NCBI RefSeq assembly: GCF_000935215.1
Contig: NZ_JXXD01000027.1
Coordinates: 39,517 to 103,516, forward strand
Length of the DNA: 64,000 nt
Source: Stutzerimonas stutzeri
Lineage (GTDB): Bacteria > Pseudomonadota > Gammaproteobacteria > Pseudomonadales > Pseudomonadaceae
Reading direction: 5' to 3'
Below are positions 55,284-64,000 of the stretch, piece by piece; position 1 is the stretch's first letter; each line of letters opens with the position of its first letter. The notes under the pieces are model-generated. The model was not told the DNA's origin, made no database searches, and saw only the letters and a list, made by a program, of their open reading frames with translations. A program made the position numbers and the translations under genes.

Positions 55284-58025
55284 TCATTTCTCCTGCTTGC
55301 GCAGGCCGGCGACGCTGAGCAGGGTCAGCAGCGGGATCGCCAGCAGCATGGGAATGAAATAGGGGTACAGCTCGGCCAGCCCGAGCGCCTTGGAGAATAC
55401 CCCGCGGCTGATGATCAGGAAGTGGCTGGTCGGGTAGAGCTTGCCGATGAAGGCGCCGGCGCCCTCCATCGCCGAAACCGGGTGGATCAGTCCGGAGAAC
55501 TGGATGGCCGGCAGCAGGGTGACGATTGTGGTGCCGAAGATCGCCGCGATCTGGCTGTTCAATATCGACGACATCAGCAGGCCCAGGCCGGTGGCGCAGG
55601 TCACGTAGAGCAGGGCGCCGAGGCAGAGGGTGAGGATGCTGCCCTTGATCGGAATACCGAAGACGAACACCGCCAGCAGCGCCAGGGTGGCGAAATTGAA
55701 CATGCCCAGCGCGATGTAGGGCAGCTGCTTGCCGAGCAAAAATTCCAGGCGGGTGGTCGGCGTGACGTAGAAATTGGTGATCGAGCCCAGTTCCTTTTCG
55801 CGCACCACGCCGAGGGCGGTGAGCATCGCCGGGATCATCATCAGGAGCAGCGGGATCATCGCCGGTGCCATGGCTGGCAGGCTCTGCACGTCCGGGTTGT
55901 AGCGATAACGAATGGCCACGTCAGCCGGTGCCAGCTGCCCGTCGACGCCCGCCTCGCGGGCCAGCTGCTGCAGGTAGTTGAGGTGGATGCCTTGCACATA
56001 GCCCTTGATGGTGTCGGCGCGCATCGGCATGGCGCCATCGATCCAGAACGCGACTTGCGGCACAGCGCCGCGCTTGAGGTCGCGGCCGAAATTCGGCGGA
56101 ATCTCCACCGCCAGGCTGATGTCGTTGCTGCGCATGCGCTGGTCCAGCTCGGCATGGTTGGCCAGCGGCGCCTGCTCGATGAAGTAGCGCGAGCCGGCCA
56201 TGTTCAGCAGGTAGTGCTGGCTGGTGGTGGTCTGGTCGCGGTCGAGCACGGCATAGGTCAGGTTCTCCACGTCGAAGCTGACGCCGTAGCCCATGATGAA
56301 CATCAGCAGCACGCTGCCGAGCATCGCCAGCGTGGCGCGGATCGGGTCGCGGCGCAGTTCCATGGCCTCCCGACGGGTGTAGCTGAGCAGGCGGCGCAGG
56401 CTGAAGCGGGCCTGACGGCCATTGTTGCCGGCCGGTTGGATCGGGTTGCGCGTCGCGGCAGGCGGCGCTGCTGGCTGGTCGGCGGCATGTGCGGCGGCGG
56501 CTTCCTCCAGGTAGGCGATAAAGGTCTCTTCCAGCGTCGGCAGGCCGCGCTTGGCCATCAGCGCCTGCGGCGTGTCGCTATCGAGCACCCGTCCGGCATG
56601 CATCAGCGAGATGCGGTCGCAGCGCAGTGCCTCGTTCATGAAGTGGGTGGAGATGAAGATGGTCACGCCGTCCTCGCGGGACAGCTGCACCAGCAACTCC
56701 CAGAAGCCATCGCGCGCCACCGGATCGACCCCGGAGGTGGGCTCGTCGAGGATGAGGATTTCCGGGTTGTGGATCACCGCCACGGCCAGCGACAGGCGCT
56801 GGCGCACGCCCAGCGGCAGGCTGCTCGGCAGGCTTTCGGCATCGCCGGTGAGATCGAAGCGGGTGAGCATCTCCTGAATGCGCGTGGCGCGCCGCTCCAC
56901 CGGCAGGTGGAACAGTCGCGCATGCAGCTCGAGGTTCTGCAGCACCGTCAGCTCGCTGTACAGCGAGAAGGCCTGGGACATGTAGCCGACGCGTTGGCGG
57001 GTCTGCATGTCGTGCGGGTCCACCGGTTTGCCGAACAGCAGCGCCTCGCCCTCGCTGGCCGGCAGCAGGCCGGTGAGCATCTTCATGGTGGTGGTCTTGC
57101 CGCAGCCGTTGGATCCTAGAAAGCCGAAGATTTCGCCGCGGGAGATGCGGAAATTGACCTGATCCACTGCGACGAAATCGTCGAAACGCATGGTCAGGCC
57201 GTGAGCCTCGATGGCGACGCTGTCACTGTGCGGCTGTGGCGGAATGACCAGCTCGCGATGCTGGCTGCGCTTGGCTTCCGGCAGGAGGCGGATAAAGGCC
57301 TGCTCCAGCGAGTCGCTGCCGGTGCGCGCCAGGAGCTCGGCCGGTGTGCCGGTGGCCAGCACCTTGCCGGCGTCCATCGCCACCAGATGGTCGAAGCGCT
57401 GCGCCTCGTCCATGTAGGCGGTAGCGACCAATACGCTCATCTGCGGGCGCTCACTGCGGATGCGCTCGATCAGCTCCCAGAATTGCGCGCGCGACAGCGG
57501 GTCGACGCCGGTGGTGGGTTCATCGAGGATCAGCAGGTCGGGGTCGTGGATCAGGGCGCAGCAGAGGCCGAGCTTTTGCTTCATGCCGCCGGAGAGCTTG
57601 CCCGCCGGGCGCTCGACGAAGGGCGCGAGGCCCGTGCTGCGGGTCAGTTCGGCGATGCGCCAATGGCGCTCTTCGGCGTCCTGACCGAACAGCCGGCCGA
57701 AGAACTCGAGGTTCTCGAACACCGTCAGCGTCGGGTAGAGGTTCTTGCCCAGCCCCTGAGGCATGTAGGCGATACGCGGGCAGACCGCGCGGCGGTGGCC
57801 GGCATCGCCCATGTCGCCGTCGAGCACCTGCACTTGGCCCTGCTGCAACTTGCGCGCACCGGCGATCAGCGCCAGCAGGCTCGACTTGCCGACCCCGTCC
57901 GGACCGATCAGGCCGACCATGCAGCGCGCCGGCAGGCTCAGGCTGAGGTCATCCAGCGCGCGGGTCTTGCCGTACTGCAGGCTGACTCCGCTGATCTCGG
58001 CGACCGGGTCAGGAGACTGGTTCAT
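55284..58025 (-). CDS. rbbA: RbbA-like double ABC ATPase fused to ABC-2 permease (YhiH)
   Basis: 913 residues from the ATG at 58025, overlapping the HlyD gene by 4 bases. Two ABC domains (about 1-240: [30 protein letters not shown]; about 265-510: GSNGCGKTT, signature changed to [21 protein letters not shown]), then a membrane domain (about 545-913) with a periplasmic loop. The non-canonical second signature is a family trait. E. coli RbbA is described as ribosome-associated, but the genomic context here is that of an exporter. Confidence 0.88.
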   Translation of the reverse strand: MNQSPDPVAEISGVSLQYGKTRALDDLSLSLPARCMVGLIGPDGVGKSSLLALIAGARKLQQGQVQVLDGDMGDAGHRRAVCPRIAYMPQGLGKNLYPTLTVFENLEFFGRLFGQDAEERHWRIAELTRSTGLAPFVERPAGKLSGGMKQKLGLCCALIHDPDLLILDEPTTGVDPLSRAQFWELIERIRSERPQMSVLVATAYMDEAQRFDHLVAMDAGKVLATGTPAELLARTGSDSLEQAFIRLLPEAKRSQHRELVIPPQPHSDSVAIEAHGLTMRFDDFVAVDQVNFRISRGEIFGFLGSNGCGKTTTMKMLTGLLPASEGEALLFGKPVDPHDMQTRQRVGYMSQAFSLYSELTVLQNLELHARLFHLPVERRATRIQEMLTRFDLTGDAESLPSSLPLGVRQRLSLAVAVIHNPEILILDEPTSGVDPVARDGFWELLVQLSREDGVTIFISTHFMNEALRCDRISLMHAGRVLDSDTPQALMAKRGLPTLEETFIAYLEEAAAAHAADQPAAPPAATRNPIQPAGNNGRQARFSLRRLLSYTRREAMELRRDPIRATLAMLGSVLLMFIMGYGVSFDVENLTYAVLDRDQTTTSQHYLLNMAGSRYFIEQAPLANHAELDQRMRSNDISLAVEIPPNFGRDLKRGAVPQVAFWIDGAMPMRADTIKGYVQGIHLNYLQQLAREAGVDGQLAPADVAIRYRYNPDVQSLPAMAPAMIPLLLMMIPAMLTALGVVREKELGSITNFYVTPTTRLEFLLGKQLPYIALGMFNFATLALLAVFVFGIPIKGSILTLCLGALLYVTCATGLGLLMSSILNSQIAAIFGTTIVTLLPAIQFSGLIHPVSAMEGAGAFIGKLYPTSHFLIISRGVFSKALGLAELYPYFIPMLLAIPLLTLLSVAGLRKQEK

Positions 58026-59098
58026 TTGCCGACATTGATCTGCAGGTGCGCCGGCCATTCGGTGTCAGCGTCTAGCTTCAGATAAGCCATGCCGGGCAGC
58101 CCGGTCTTGACCTGCTCCATGTGTTTTCTAAGGAGTTCCGGATCGATCCGCGCCTTGACCCGGAACATCAGCTTCTCCCGCTCGCTCTCGGTTTCCACCG
58201 TCTTCGGCGTGAACTGCGCGACACTGGCGACATAAGTGACCTTGGCGGGAATCACGTACTGTGGCGCCGCATCGATCACCAGGCGCACCTCGCTGCCCAT
58301 CGCCACCCGGCCGGCCTGGCGCTCGGGGAGGAAGAAGGTCATGTAGACGTCGGCCAGGTCGACCAGATTGAGCAGCTTGCCGCCGGCGCCGAGTACCTCG
58401 CCCGGTTGCGCCACGCGGTACTGCACGCGCGCCACGCGATCGGTCTTCAGTTCGCTATCCGTGATGTCCGCCTGCAGCCGAACCACGCTGGCCTGTGCCG
58501 CCTCCAGTGCAGATTGCGCTTCGATGACCTGGGACCTGGCGGCGGCGATACCGGCGTCGGCGGACAGCACCTGTGCGCGGGAGGCGGCCAGCGCGGCCTG
58601 GGCGCTCTGCATGGCGGCGAGATCGTCGTCCAACTGCTGGCGCGGCATGGCGTTGCGGTCGACCAGCGTCTTGGTACGTTGGTGGCGTTTCTGCGCGGCG
58701 GTCAGTTCGGCGCGCCGCTGCAATACCACTGCCTCGGCTGTGGCCTTCTCGCTCTCGCGCTGGGTGACCAGCGCCTGGGCGGTGAGGATGGCGTTTTCCG
58801 CCTGGCGCACCTGGGCGCGGGCCTGGTTGAGCTGGGCGTCGAGCACTTCGGTATCCATGCGCGCGATGATCTGGCCCGGCTGGACGAAGTCGCCCTCGTC
58901 GACGGTGATCTCGCGGATGCGCCCACCGAGCTTGGTCGCCACATCGATCTCGGTGGCCTCGATCCGGCCGTTGCCGCTGGCAAAGCCCTCGCCCAAGCCA
59001 TCCGTGCGCAACTCCGACCATGCCAGCAGGCCGATTACCACGAGCGCGACGAGCGCGAACAGCACCCGTCGAAGATTTTTCTGGGCTGGCGCTTTCAT
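58022..59098 (-). CDS. yhiI: HlyD-family membrane fusion protein (YhiI-like)
   Basis: 358 residues. N-terminal anchor ([19 protein letters not shown]), biotinyl-lipoyl hairpin halves ([21 protein letters not shown] and later [20 protein letters not shown]), a long coiled-coil in between (about 95-215) and a C-terminal beta barrel. It bridges the inner-membrane ABC exporter to an outer-membrane channel, probably TolC. First gene of the three-gene operon; a 117-base promoter region lies upstream. Confidence 0.88.
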   Translation of the reverse strand: MKAPAQKNLRRVLFALVALVVIGLLAWSELRTDGLGEGFASGNGRIEATEIDVATKLGGRIREITVDEGDFVQPGQIIARMDTEVLDAQLNQARAQVRQAENAILTAQALVTQRESEKATAEAVVLQRRAELTAAQKRHQRTKTLVDRNAMPRQQLDDDLAAMQSAQAALAASRAQVLSADAGIAAARSQVIEAQSALEAAQASVVRLQADITDSELKTDRVARVQYRVAQPGEVLGAGGKLLNLVDLADVYMTFFLPERQAGRVAMGSEVRLVIDAAPQYVIPAKVTYVASVAQFTPKTVETESEREKLMFRVKARIDPELLRKHMEQVKTGLPGMAYLKLDADTEWPAHLQINVGK

Positions 59099-59215
59099 GG
59101 GCGTTCCTTACGTGAAGCGATAGTTCGCATGCTAAGCGATTGCCCTGAAGGTTACGCTTAGCCTGAGTCAATAAAACTGCGATTCAGCGTCTTTAATCGA
59201 CTTTTTCGCCGGTTT

Positions 59216-59842
59216 TCACTGCGCGGGATGGCTTTTTGCTACCGCCACGACCCAGCTTTGCAACTGCTGACTCAGCTCGTCGCTGGCCTGGGCGAAGGCA
59301 TCGACGACGCTTTCCAGTTGTGGGCTGTGGGCGGGCTGGAGAATGTCGAAGCGGCGACTGGCGAGAATCCGCTGGTCAGCGGTCGAGGCGAGCTGCGCGT
59401 CGAGACGGATCCGCACATGAGGGTGGCCGTCGATGTATTCGCTTTGAAACGCCCTCAGATCGCTGAACAGCTCCAGCTCGGCGAACAGGTTGCTTTCCTC
59501 ATTGCTCACTGCCGCGGCCTGCCCGCCTTGCCTGAACTGCTCGACCAAGCGGTCGCGCAGTAGCGTCGGTGCCGCATCGCCCCAGCGCGCGCCCTGATAG
59601 CTGCTGATCTGGTTGCCGTTCGGCACCACGGCGATGCGTGGCCCGGCAAGGATGCGGCTTGCATGGGGGGTATGAATACGCAGTGCCTGGCGCAAGGTGC
59701 CAGTGGACTGATTTGCCGGCACGTCGCCGGTCGGCAGCAGAAACACCCGGATTGGTTCGGCGTCGGGCAGCAAGGTGCAGGCCGAAAGCGTGCCGAACAG
59801 CGTCGCGAGGACGAGGGGGCGGAACAGCGCTAGGCGGCTCAT
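59216..59842 (-). CDS. ABC-type transport auxiliary lipoprotein (PqiC/DUF330-like)
   Basis: 208 residues. Lipoprotein signal with lipobox LSAC (Cys22). The mature part resembles the PqiC/YmbA family: RIAVVPNGNQISSYQGARW near the start and FAELELFSDLRAFQ later. Such lipoproteins work with MCE transporters, in the outer membrane. Overlaps the MCE gene by 4 bases and closes the operon. Confidence 0.82.
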   Translation of the reverse strand: MSRLALFRPLVLATLFGTLSACTLLPDAEPIRVFLLPTGDVPANQSTGTLRQALRIHTPHASRILAGPRIAVVPNGNQISSYQGARWGDAAPTLLRDRLVEQFRQGGQAAAVSNEESNLFAELELFSDLRAFQSEYIDGHPHVRIRLDAQLASTADQRILASRRFDILQPAHSPQLESVVDAFAQASDELSQQLQSWVVAVAKSHPAQ

Positions 59843-60777
59843 GGGGTGAACTCCTGAATCTTTTCGCGGCCGAGCAGGAAGCCGCTCGGGTTGTCTTCGA
59901 GGCGCTGGGTAACGCGACGCAGCGCGCCGAGGGTGCCGCGCAGTTCGTTGATCGCCGGGCCCAGATCGCTGAAGCCTTGCAGGCCGTTGTTCAGCGCGCC
60001 CTGGTTGTCTGCCAGCAGGGCGTCCAGTCGCGAGGTGGCGCGTTCCAGTGCCGCCATCGATTCACCGGCAGTGCTCAGCAGCTGGCGCCCCTCATCATCG
60101 ATCAGGCCGTTGGCGTTCTGCGTCAGGCGAGTGATTTCCGCCAGTGCGGTGTTGGTCTGCTGCCCCAGTTGGCCGAGCTGGGTCAGCGCTTCGCTGAGAT
60201 CGCCCCGTTGCTCGGCCAGCACGCTGGTCGCCTGTTCCAGATTGGCCAGGGTGCGGCCGATACGACCGGCATTGTCTTCGGAGAGCATCAGGTTGGCGCT
60301 GCGCAGCAGGTTGTTGATGTTGGTCATCAGGTCTTCGCCGTTCTCCAGCAGCGCGCTCAGCGGCGATGGGTCGGCGATGATCAGTGGCGGCTCGCCGCGC
60401 TTGCCCTCCAGTGGCGGGCTCTGTGGCGTGCCGCTGTGCAGCTGGATGATCATGCTGCCGGTGATGTTGGCCAGCGCCAGGCGGGCACGGGTGTCCTGCT
60501 TGATCGGCGTGCCGGAATACACGCGGATGCGCGCCCGCACCTTGCGTGGGTCGTCCGGCTCGAGCCACAGCGCTTCGACGTCGCCGACCTTGATGCCGCT
60601 GTACTCCACAGAGCTGCCGTTGGACAGCCCGCTGACCGCGCGATTGAAGCTGATCTCGTAGTAGTTGTATTCGCGATCCATGCTCGACTTGCCCAGCCAG
60701 AGGGCGAACAGCAGGGCGCCGCCGACTGCCAGGACGGTGAACAGGCCGATCAGCACGTGATGGGCGCGGGTTTCCAT
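59839..60777 (-). CDS. MCE-domain lipid-transport protein (MlaD/PqiB-like)
   Basis: 312 residues from the ATG at 60777; AGGAG lies within the end of the ATPase gene. One N-terminal membrane anchor (about 8-28, LIGLFTVLAVGGALLFAL), an MCE domain (about 38-115; GLSNGSSVEYSGIKVGDVEAL, ANITGSMIIQLHSG), then a long helical region (about 140-290) that could form a tunnel-like multimer. It binds lipid in the periplasm and passes it between membranes together with the MlaE/MlaF-like parts. Confidence 0.9.
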   Translation of the reverse strand: METRAHHVLIGLFTVLAVGGALLFALWLGKSSMDREYNYYEISFNRAVSGLSNGSSVEYSGIKVGDVEALWLEPDDPRKVRARIRVYSGTPIKQDTRARLALANITGSMIIQLHSGTPQSPPLEGKRGEPPLIIADPSPLSALLENGEDLMTNINNLLRSANLMLSEDNAGRIGRTLANLEQATSVLAEQRGDLSEALTQLGQLGQQTNTALAEITRLTQNANGLIDDEGRQLLSTAGESMAALERATSRLDALLADNQGALNNGLQGFSDLGPAINELRGTLGALRRVTQRLEDNPSGFLLGREKIQEFTP

Positions 60778-60778
60778 G

Positions 60779-61564
60779 TCAGTTCTCCTGCAAGTCGGCA
60801 GCCTGTTGCGCCGCCCGGCCACGTGGGCCATGGAAATAGTCGCGGATCCAGGCGTCGTCGGTGGCTTTCACCACCTCCAGGCGATCAGCCACCAGCACCC
60901 GCTTGCGCGACAGCACGGCGACCCGATCACAGATGGTATAGAGCGTATCCAGATCGTGGGTTACCAGAAACACGCTGAGGCCCAGCGCGTCGCGCAGGGT
61001 CAGGATCAGCTGGTCGAAGGCTGCCGCGCCAATAGGGTCGAGGCCGGCGGTGGGCTCGTCGAGGAACAGCACCTCCGGGTCTAGCGCCAGCGCGCGGGCC
61101 AGGGCGGCGCGCTTGACCATGCCCCCGGACAGCTCGTCGGGATACTTGCACGCGGCATTGGCCGGGAGACCGGCCAGTGCCAGCTTCAGCCTCGCCAAGT
61201 GCTCGGCGTCGCGGCGCTCGAGCCCGGCGTGCTCGATCAGCGGCAGGGCGACGTTCTCCTGCAGATTCAGCGAGGTGAACAGTGCGCCACGCTGGAACAG
61301 CACGCCGAAGCGTCGTTCCAGCTGTGAGCGGCGCTCGGCCGACAGTTCCAGCAGGTTCTCGCCAAATACCGTTACGCTGCCGGCGTTGGGCCGGCGCAGG
61401 CCGACGATGCTGCGCAGCAGCACCGACTTGCCGGTGCCCGAACCGCCAACCACGCCGAGAATCTCACCACGGCGGATGTCCAGGTCGAGATTCTCGTGCA
61501 CGGTCTGGCTGCCAAAACGATTGACCAGTCCGCGTACCTGAATCAGCGAGTCGTTGCTCGTCAC
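60779..61564 (-). CDS. ABC ATPase of the MCE lipid transporter (MlaF-like)
   Basis: 261 residues from a GTG at 61564 that overlaps the TGA of the permease gene (GTGA). Walker A GGSGTGKSV, signature LSGGMVKRA, Walker B VLFLDEPTAGLDP, switch LVTHDLDTLY. The GGM(V/Q)KR signature is typical of MlaF and PqiA-type ATPases. The next gene starts one base after its stop. Confidence 0.91.
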   Translation of the reverse strand: MTSNDSLIQVRGLVNRFGSQTVHENLDLDIRRGEILGVVGGSGTGKSVLLRSIVGLRRPNAGSVTVFGENLLELSAERRSQLERRFGVLFQRGALFTSLNLQENVALPLIEHAGLERRDAEHLARLKLALAGLPANAACKYPDELSGGMVKRAALARALALDPEVLFLDEPTAGLDPIGAAAFDQLILTLRDALGLSVFLVTHDLDTLYTICDRVAVLSRKRVLVADRLEVVKATDDAWIRDYFHGPRGRAAQQAADLQEN

Positions 61565-62709
61565 CAACCCATCTCCATGAAGAACAGCGCGGCGATGGCG
61601 TCCAGCAGGATCACCATGAAGATTGCCTGGACCACACTGGAGGTGGTGTGCTCGCCCACCGACTGCGCACTGCCGCTGACCTTGAATCCTTCCAGACAGC
61701 CGATCACCGCGATGATGAAGGCGAATACCGGGGCCTTGCCCAGTCCGACCAGGAAATGGCTGACGGCGATATCGCGCGCCATGATGTTGAAGAACATCGT
61801 CGGCGAGATGTCCAGCGCCAGCACGCACACCACCAGCCCGCCGGCGATGCCGCTGAGCATGCCGACGAAGGTCAGGATCGGCAGCGTGATCAGCATCGCC
61901 AGCACCCGTGGCAGCACCAGCAGCTCGATCGGGCTCAGGCCGAGGGTGCGGATCGCGTCGATCTCTTCATTGGATTTCATCGAGCCGATCTGCGCGGCGA
62001 AGGCGCTGGCGCTGCGTCCGGCGAGCAGGATCGCCGCCAGCAGCACGCCAAACTCGCGCAGGAAGGAAAAGCCCACCAGATTGACGGTGTAGATAGTCGC
62101 GCCGAAGTCGGCGAGCACGGTCGCACCAAGAAAGGCCACCACCGCGCCGACCAGAAAGGTCAGCAATGCGACGATCGGCACCGCGTCCAGACCGGTCTGT
62201 TCGATATGCACGGCCAGTGAGGTCAGCCGCCAGCGCCGCGGTCGCGGCAGGGTCAGCAGCAGCGTCTGCAGGGTCAGGCCGATAAAGCCGAGCAGCATGC
62301 GCTGCTGCTTCCATACCGCAGCGACGGTGCGACCGACGTGGGCCAGTATGTCGCCGAAGGCATAGCCACGCGGCGGCTCGGCGGCATCCGGTTGATCCAG
62401 GGCGCTGGCGACGGTGCGCAGCAGCGCCAGGCGTTCGGCCGGCAATTGCGGCGCCCAGGCTTCAATGGCGGCGATCCGCTCGGGCCCCAGCAGTTCCACC
62501 AGCAGGCCGGCGCCTGCCGTATCCAGTGCACCCAGCCCGCTCAGCTCGATCTGGCTGCGCTCGTCGATCCGCGCCCTGAGCCGCTGCACCTCACGACGCA
62601 GTGCTGCGTAATGGGTGAGGGTCCAGTCACCGACGATGTGCGCCCGCAATGGTGAAGCCCCTTGATCGAGGGTCACCGAACCGGGAGACGAGGACAGGGT
62701 GGAGCTCAT
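61561..62709 (-). CDS. STAS-MlaE fusion permease of the MCE lipid transporter
   Basis: 382 residues from the ATG at 62709; upstream open sequence is a shadow of the catalase gene. N-terminal MlaB/STAS-like domain (about 1-110; IELSGLGALDTAGAGLLVELL) fused to an MlaE permease domain (about 130-382; LVGAVVAFLGATVLADFG, EFGVLLAAILLAGRSASAFA, GSMKSNEEIDAIRTLGL). In E. coli MlaB is a separate protein. First gene of the operon. Confidence 0.9.
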   Translation of the reverse strand: MSSTLSSSPGSVTLDQGASPLRAHIVGDWTLTHYAALRREVQRLRARIDERSQIELSGLGALDTAGAGLLVELLGPERIAAIEAWAPQLPAERLALLRTVASALDQPDAAEPPRGYAFGDILAHVGRTVAAVWKQQRMLLGFIGLTLQTLLLTLPRPRRWRLTSLAVHIEQTGLDAVPIVALLTFLVGAVVAFLGATVLADFGATIYTVNLVGFSFLREFGVLLAAILLAGRSASAFAAQIGSMKSNEEIDAIRTLGLSPIELLVLPRVLAMLITLPILTFVGMLSGIAGGLVVCVLALDISPTMFFNIMARDIAVSHFLVGLGKAPVFAFIIAVIGCLEGFKVSGSAQSVGEHTTSSVVQAIFMVILLDAIAALFFMEMGW

Positions 62710-62836
62710 CTTCTGCAAACGGGTGCCTATGTCGGGCGATGGAGTCCCGATTGATGCTAGCAGGGCTCTGCCCGGCAAGACAGGACCGGGTGGCCCGTGG
62801 TCGGCAACGGCCGGCGGATGAACCACGACGGTCGCG

Positions 62837-63973
62837 TCAAAGTGCGCCGTTACGCTCGAGCCGATAGCTGCTGATCGCCTCGTACACCGCCTTGCGCAGC
62901 CGATTGATGCCGCCGAGGGGGCGATGCTCCGGCAGTGCGTGCCAGGGGTTGAAGCTGAGGTTATCGCAGGCGAGATTCTGCTCGGGGCTGTCGAAGTCCT
63001 GCGGCGGCAGGCGGATGTCGGCGACCGTCTCGAATGGCGCGATGGCTTCGTCCCACTCGATGCTGGTGTCCTCGATGGGCATGTAGTGCTCGGCGTTCTG
63101 CCGCTGCACCTGCAGGGCGAAGCAGGCGGGCGCGCGGTCGAGGGACAGCTGCTGATAGAGCGCACTGCGCAGGAAGTTCGGCAGGTCGCGGTTCTGCTCG
63201 GGCAGCTGGTAGGTTGGGCAGTTCTCCGGCGTCGGGATGACCCGGTACTTGATGTTGTGCGGGCCGAACTTGTAGGGCGCCACCGAGCTGTAGGTGGTGG
63301 CAACCGGGCTTTGCGGCGCAGGCGCCAGGGTCTGCAACGCGATGAACAGGTGGCGCAGCTCCCAGCTGCGCGGATCAACGCTAGGGAAGAACGCCAGCGC
63401 CTTCTTGCCCTGCGCCTGGGCGGCGAAGTTGCTGCGGTATTCGGCAACGTCGCGGACGAAGAACACCGGGTGGTTGAACATCACGAAGTCCTGTTCACTG
63501 GCGTGGCGCGGGTCGCGGCTGAGCTTTTCCCCCGGCACGTCGAGCAGCTTGATCGCCATACCGCGCGCGTCCCGGATGCGGTCGAACTGCGGATAGGCGT
63601 TGCCGTTGGACAGTCGCACCCAGGCCTGCCAGGTCTTGCCCGGTTCGCTGAAAACGCCCTGGCGCAGTACGGGCTGCAGGTCGGCGCGCACGCTGACCTC
63701 GGCGCGCACGCAGCCGTGGGCCTTGGCATGGGCGTCGCGCAGCACACGGGTGTTCTCGCTGTGCTGCTCTACCACGGCAATGGCGTCGGCGATGATCGCC
63801 TGGGTGTCGGCCGCTTCGCTCGGCGCGATGACTTCTTCGCTGGAGACGGGGCCACGATGGGTGAGGTGAAAGTGGACGGCGGCAATCGCCCAGCCTGCCA
63901 GGCCCACGGCGGTGACGGCGAGCAGCAGCCGGCCCAGCAGGCGACCGATCCAGAGCCAGAGTCTTGTCAGCAT
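62837..63973 (-). CDS. Catalase-family heme protein (y4iL-like)
   Basis: 378 residues. An N-terminal membrane anchor (about 8-30, LLLAVTAVGLAGWAIAAVHF) is followed by a minimal catalase-like fold: the heme-pocket His in AKAHGCVRAEV, RLSNGNAYPQFDRIRDARGMA, FVMFNHPVFFV and the proximal Tyr region AVYEAISSYR near the C-terminus. Such short catalase relatives may have peroxidase rather than catalase activity. It lies 127 bases upstream of the MCE operon on the same strand. The promoter is at the right edge of the window. Confidence 0.82.
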   Translation of the reverse strand: MLTRLWLWIGRLLGRLLLAVTAVGLAGWAIAAVHFHLTHRGPVSSEEVIAPSEAADTQAIIADAIAVVEQHSENTRVLRDAHAKAHGCVRAEVSVRADLQPVLRQGVFSEPGKTWQAWVRLSNGNAYPQFDRIRDARGMAIKLLDVPGEKLSRDPRHASEQDFVMFNHPVFFVRDVAEYRSNFAAQAQGKKALAFFPSVDPRSWELRHLFIALQTLAPAPQSPVATTYSSVAPYKFGPHNIKYRVIPTPENCPTYQLPEQNRDLPNFLRSALYQQLSLDRAPACFALQVQRQNAEHYMPIEDTSIEWDEAIAPFETVADIRLPPQDFDSPEQNLACDNLSFNPWHALPEHRPLGGINRLRKAVYEAISSYRLERNGAL

Positions 63974-64000
63974 GAAACAGATCCTTGTGCGGGGGCAGGT

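Noticed and set aside
62710..63447. Extended N-terminus of the STAS-MlaE protein
   Set aside because: Overlaps the catalase-family gene in another frame; conserved sequence begins at the ATG at 62709.

Overview
The window looks like chromosome from a GC-rich gammaproteobacterium of the Pseudomonadaceae, most likely the Pseudomonas/Stutzerimonas stutzeri group. The main evidence is the block desA - GGDEF gene - aguA/aguB/aguR - spuI - spuABCDEFGH (about 15.2-33.3 kb). From memory, it runs in the same order as the Pseudomonas aeruginosa PAO1 agmatine/polyamine region, but without gpuPAR and oprE and with three small secreted-protein genes in their place. No tRNA, rRNA, insertion sequence, phage or CRISPR array was recognised. 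The species assignment is inference.

Layout. (1) 1-6.9 kb, minus strand: a five-gene unit with a CHASE3 hybrid histidine kinase, a receiver protein, a YaiO-type outer-membrane protein, a HEAT-repeat membrane protein and a GT2 polysaccharide synthase. Both the kinase and the synthase carry a frameshift. (2) 7.0-15.0 kb, minus: two related histidine kinase + receiver pairs in tandem, ending in an Hpt-REC-REC-GGDEF diguanylate cyclase. (3) 15.2-19.5 kb: fatty acid desaturase DesA, a PAS-GGDEF cyclase and three small exported proteins. (4) 19.5-33.3 kb: agmatine to putrescine (AguA, AguB, repressor AguR), gamma-glutamylation of polyamines (SpuI, SpuB), hydrolase SpuA, transaminase SpuC and the ABC importer SpuDEFGH, closed by a perfect 36-bp palindromic terminator.

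(5) 33.5-39.5 kb, minus: a tightly overlapping operon with a TonB-dependent receptor, a periplasmic binding protein, an ABC permease, an ATPase and NnrS. Its promoter carries a perfect 7-1-7 Fur palindrome next to a perfect TTGAT-N4-ATCAA FNR/ANR/DNR box. This is the most interesting candidate system in the window: an import system apparently controlled by iron and by oxygen/NO, coupled to an NO-stress protein. (6) 39.5-42.7 kb: a thioredoxin-like DUF6436 protein, an alpha/beta hydrolase, a DUF2059 protein and a 2OG-Fe(II) oxygenase. (7) 42.7-49.5 kb, minus: C4-dicarboxylate TRAP transporter DctPQM, with a clear sigma-54 promoter, and its two-component system DctB/DctD. (8) 49.6-53.0 kb, minus: dTDP-L-rhamnose synthesis, order rfbB-A-C-D. 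(9) 53.2-54.2 kb, plus: a PAS-GGDEF cyclase with a TTG start. (10) 54.2-59.1 kb, minus: an HlyD / RbbA / YhhJ ABC-2 exporter. (11) 59.2-62.7 kb, minus: an MCE (Mla/Pqi-like) lipid transport operon with a STAS-MlaE fusion. It is preceded by a catalase-family gene at 62.8-64.0 kb.

Common themes are c-di-GMP signalling (three GGEEF cyclases, all with an RxxD inhibition site), envelope and surface polysaccharide functions, and uptake of polyamines, dicarboxylates and an unidentified TonB substrate. All functions are read from sequence motifs and family knowledge. No database search was run.
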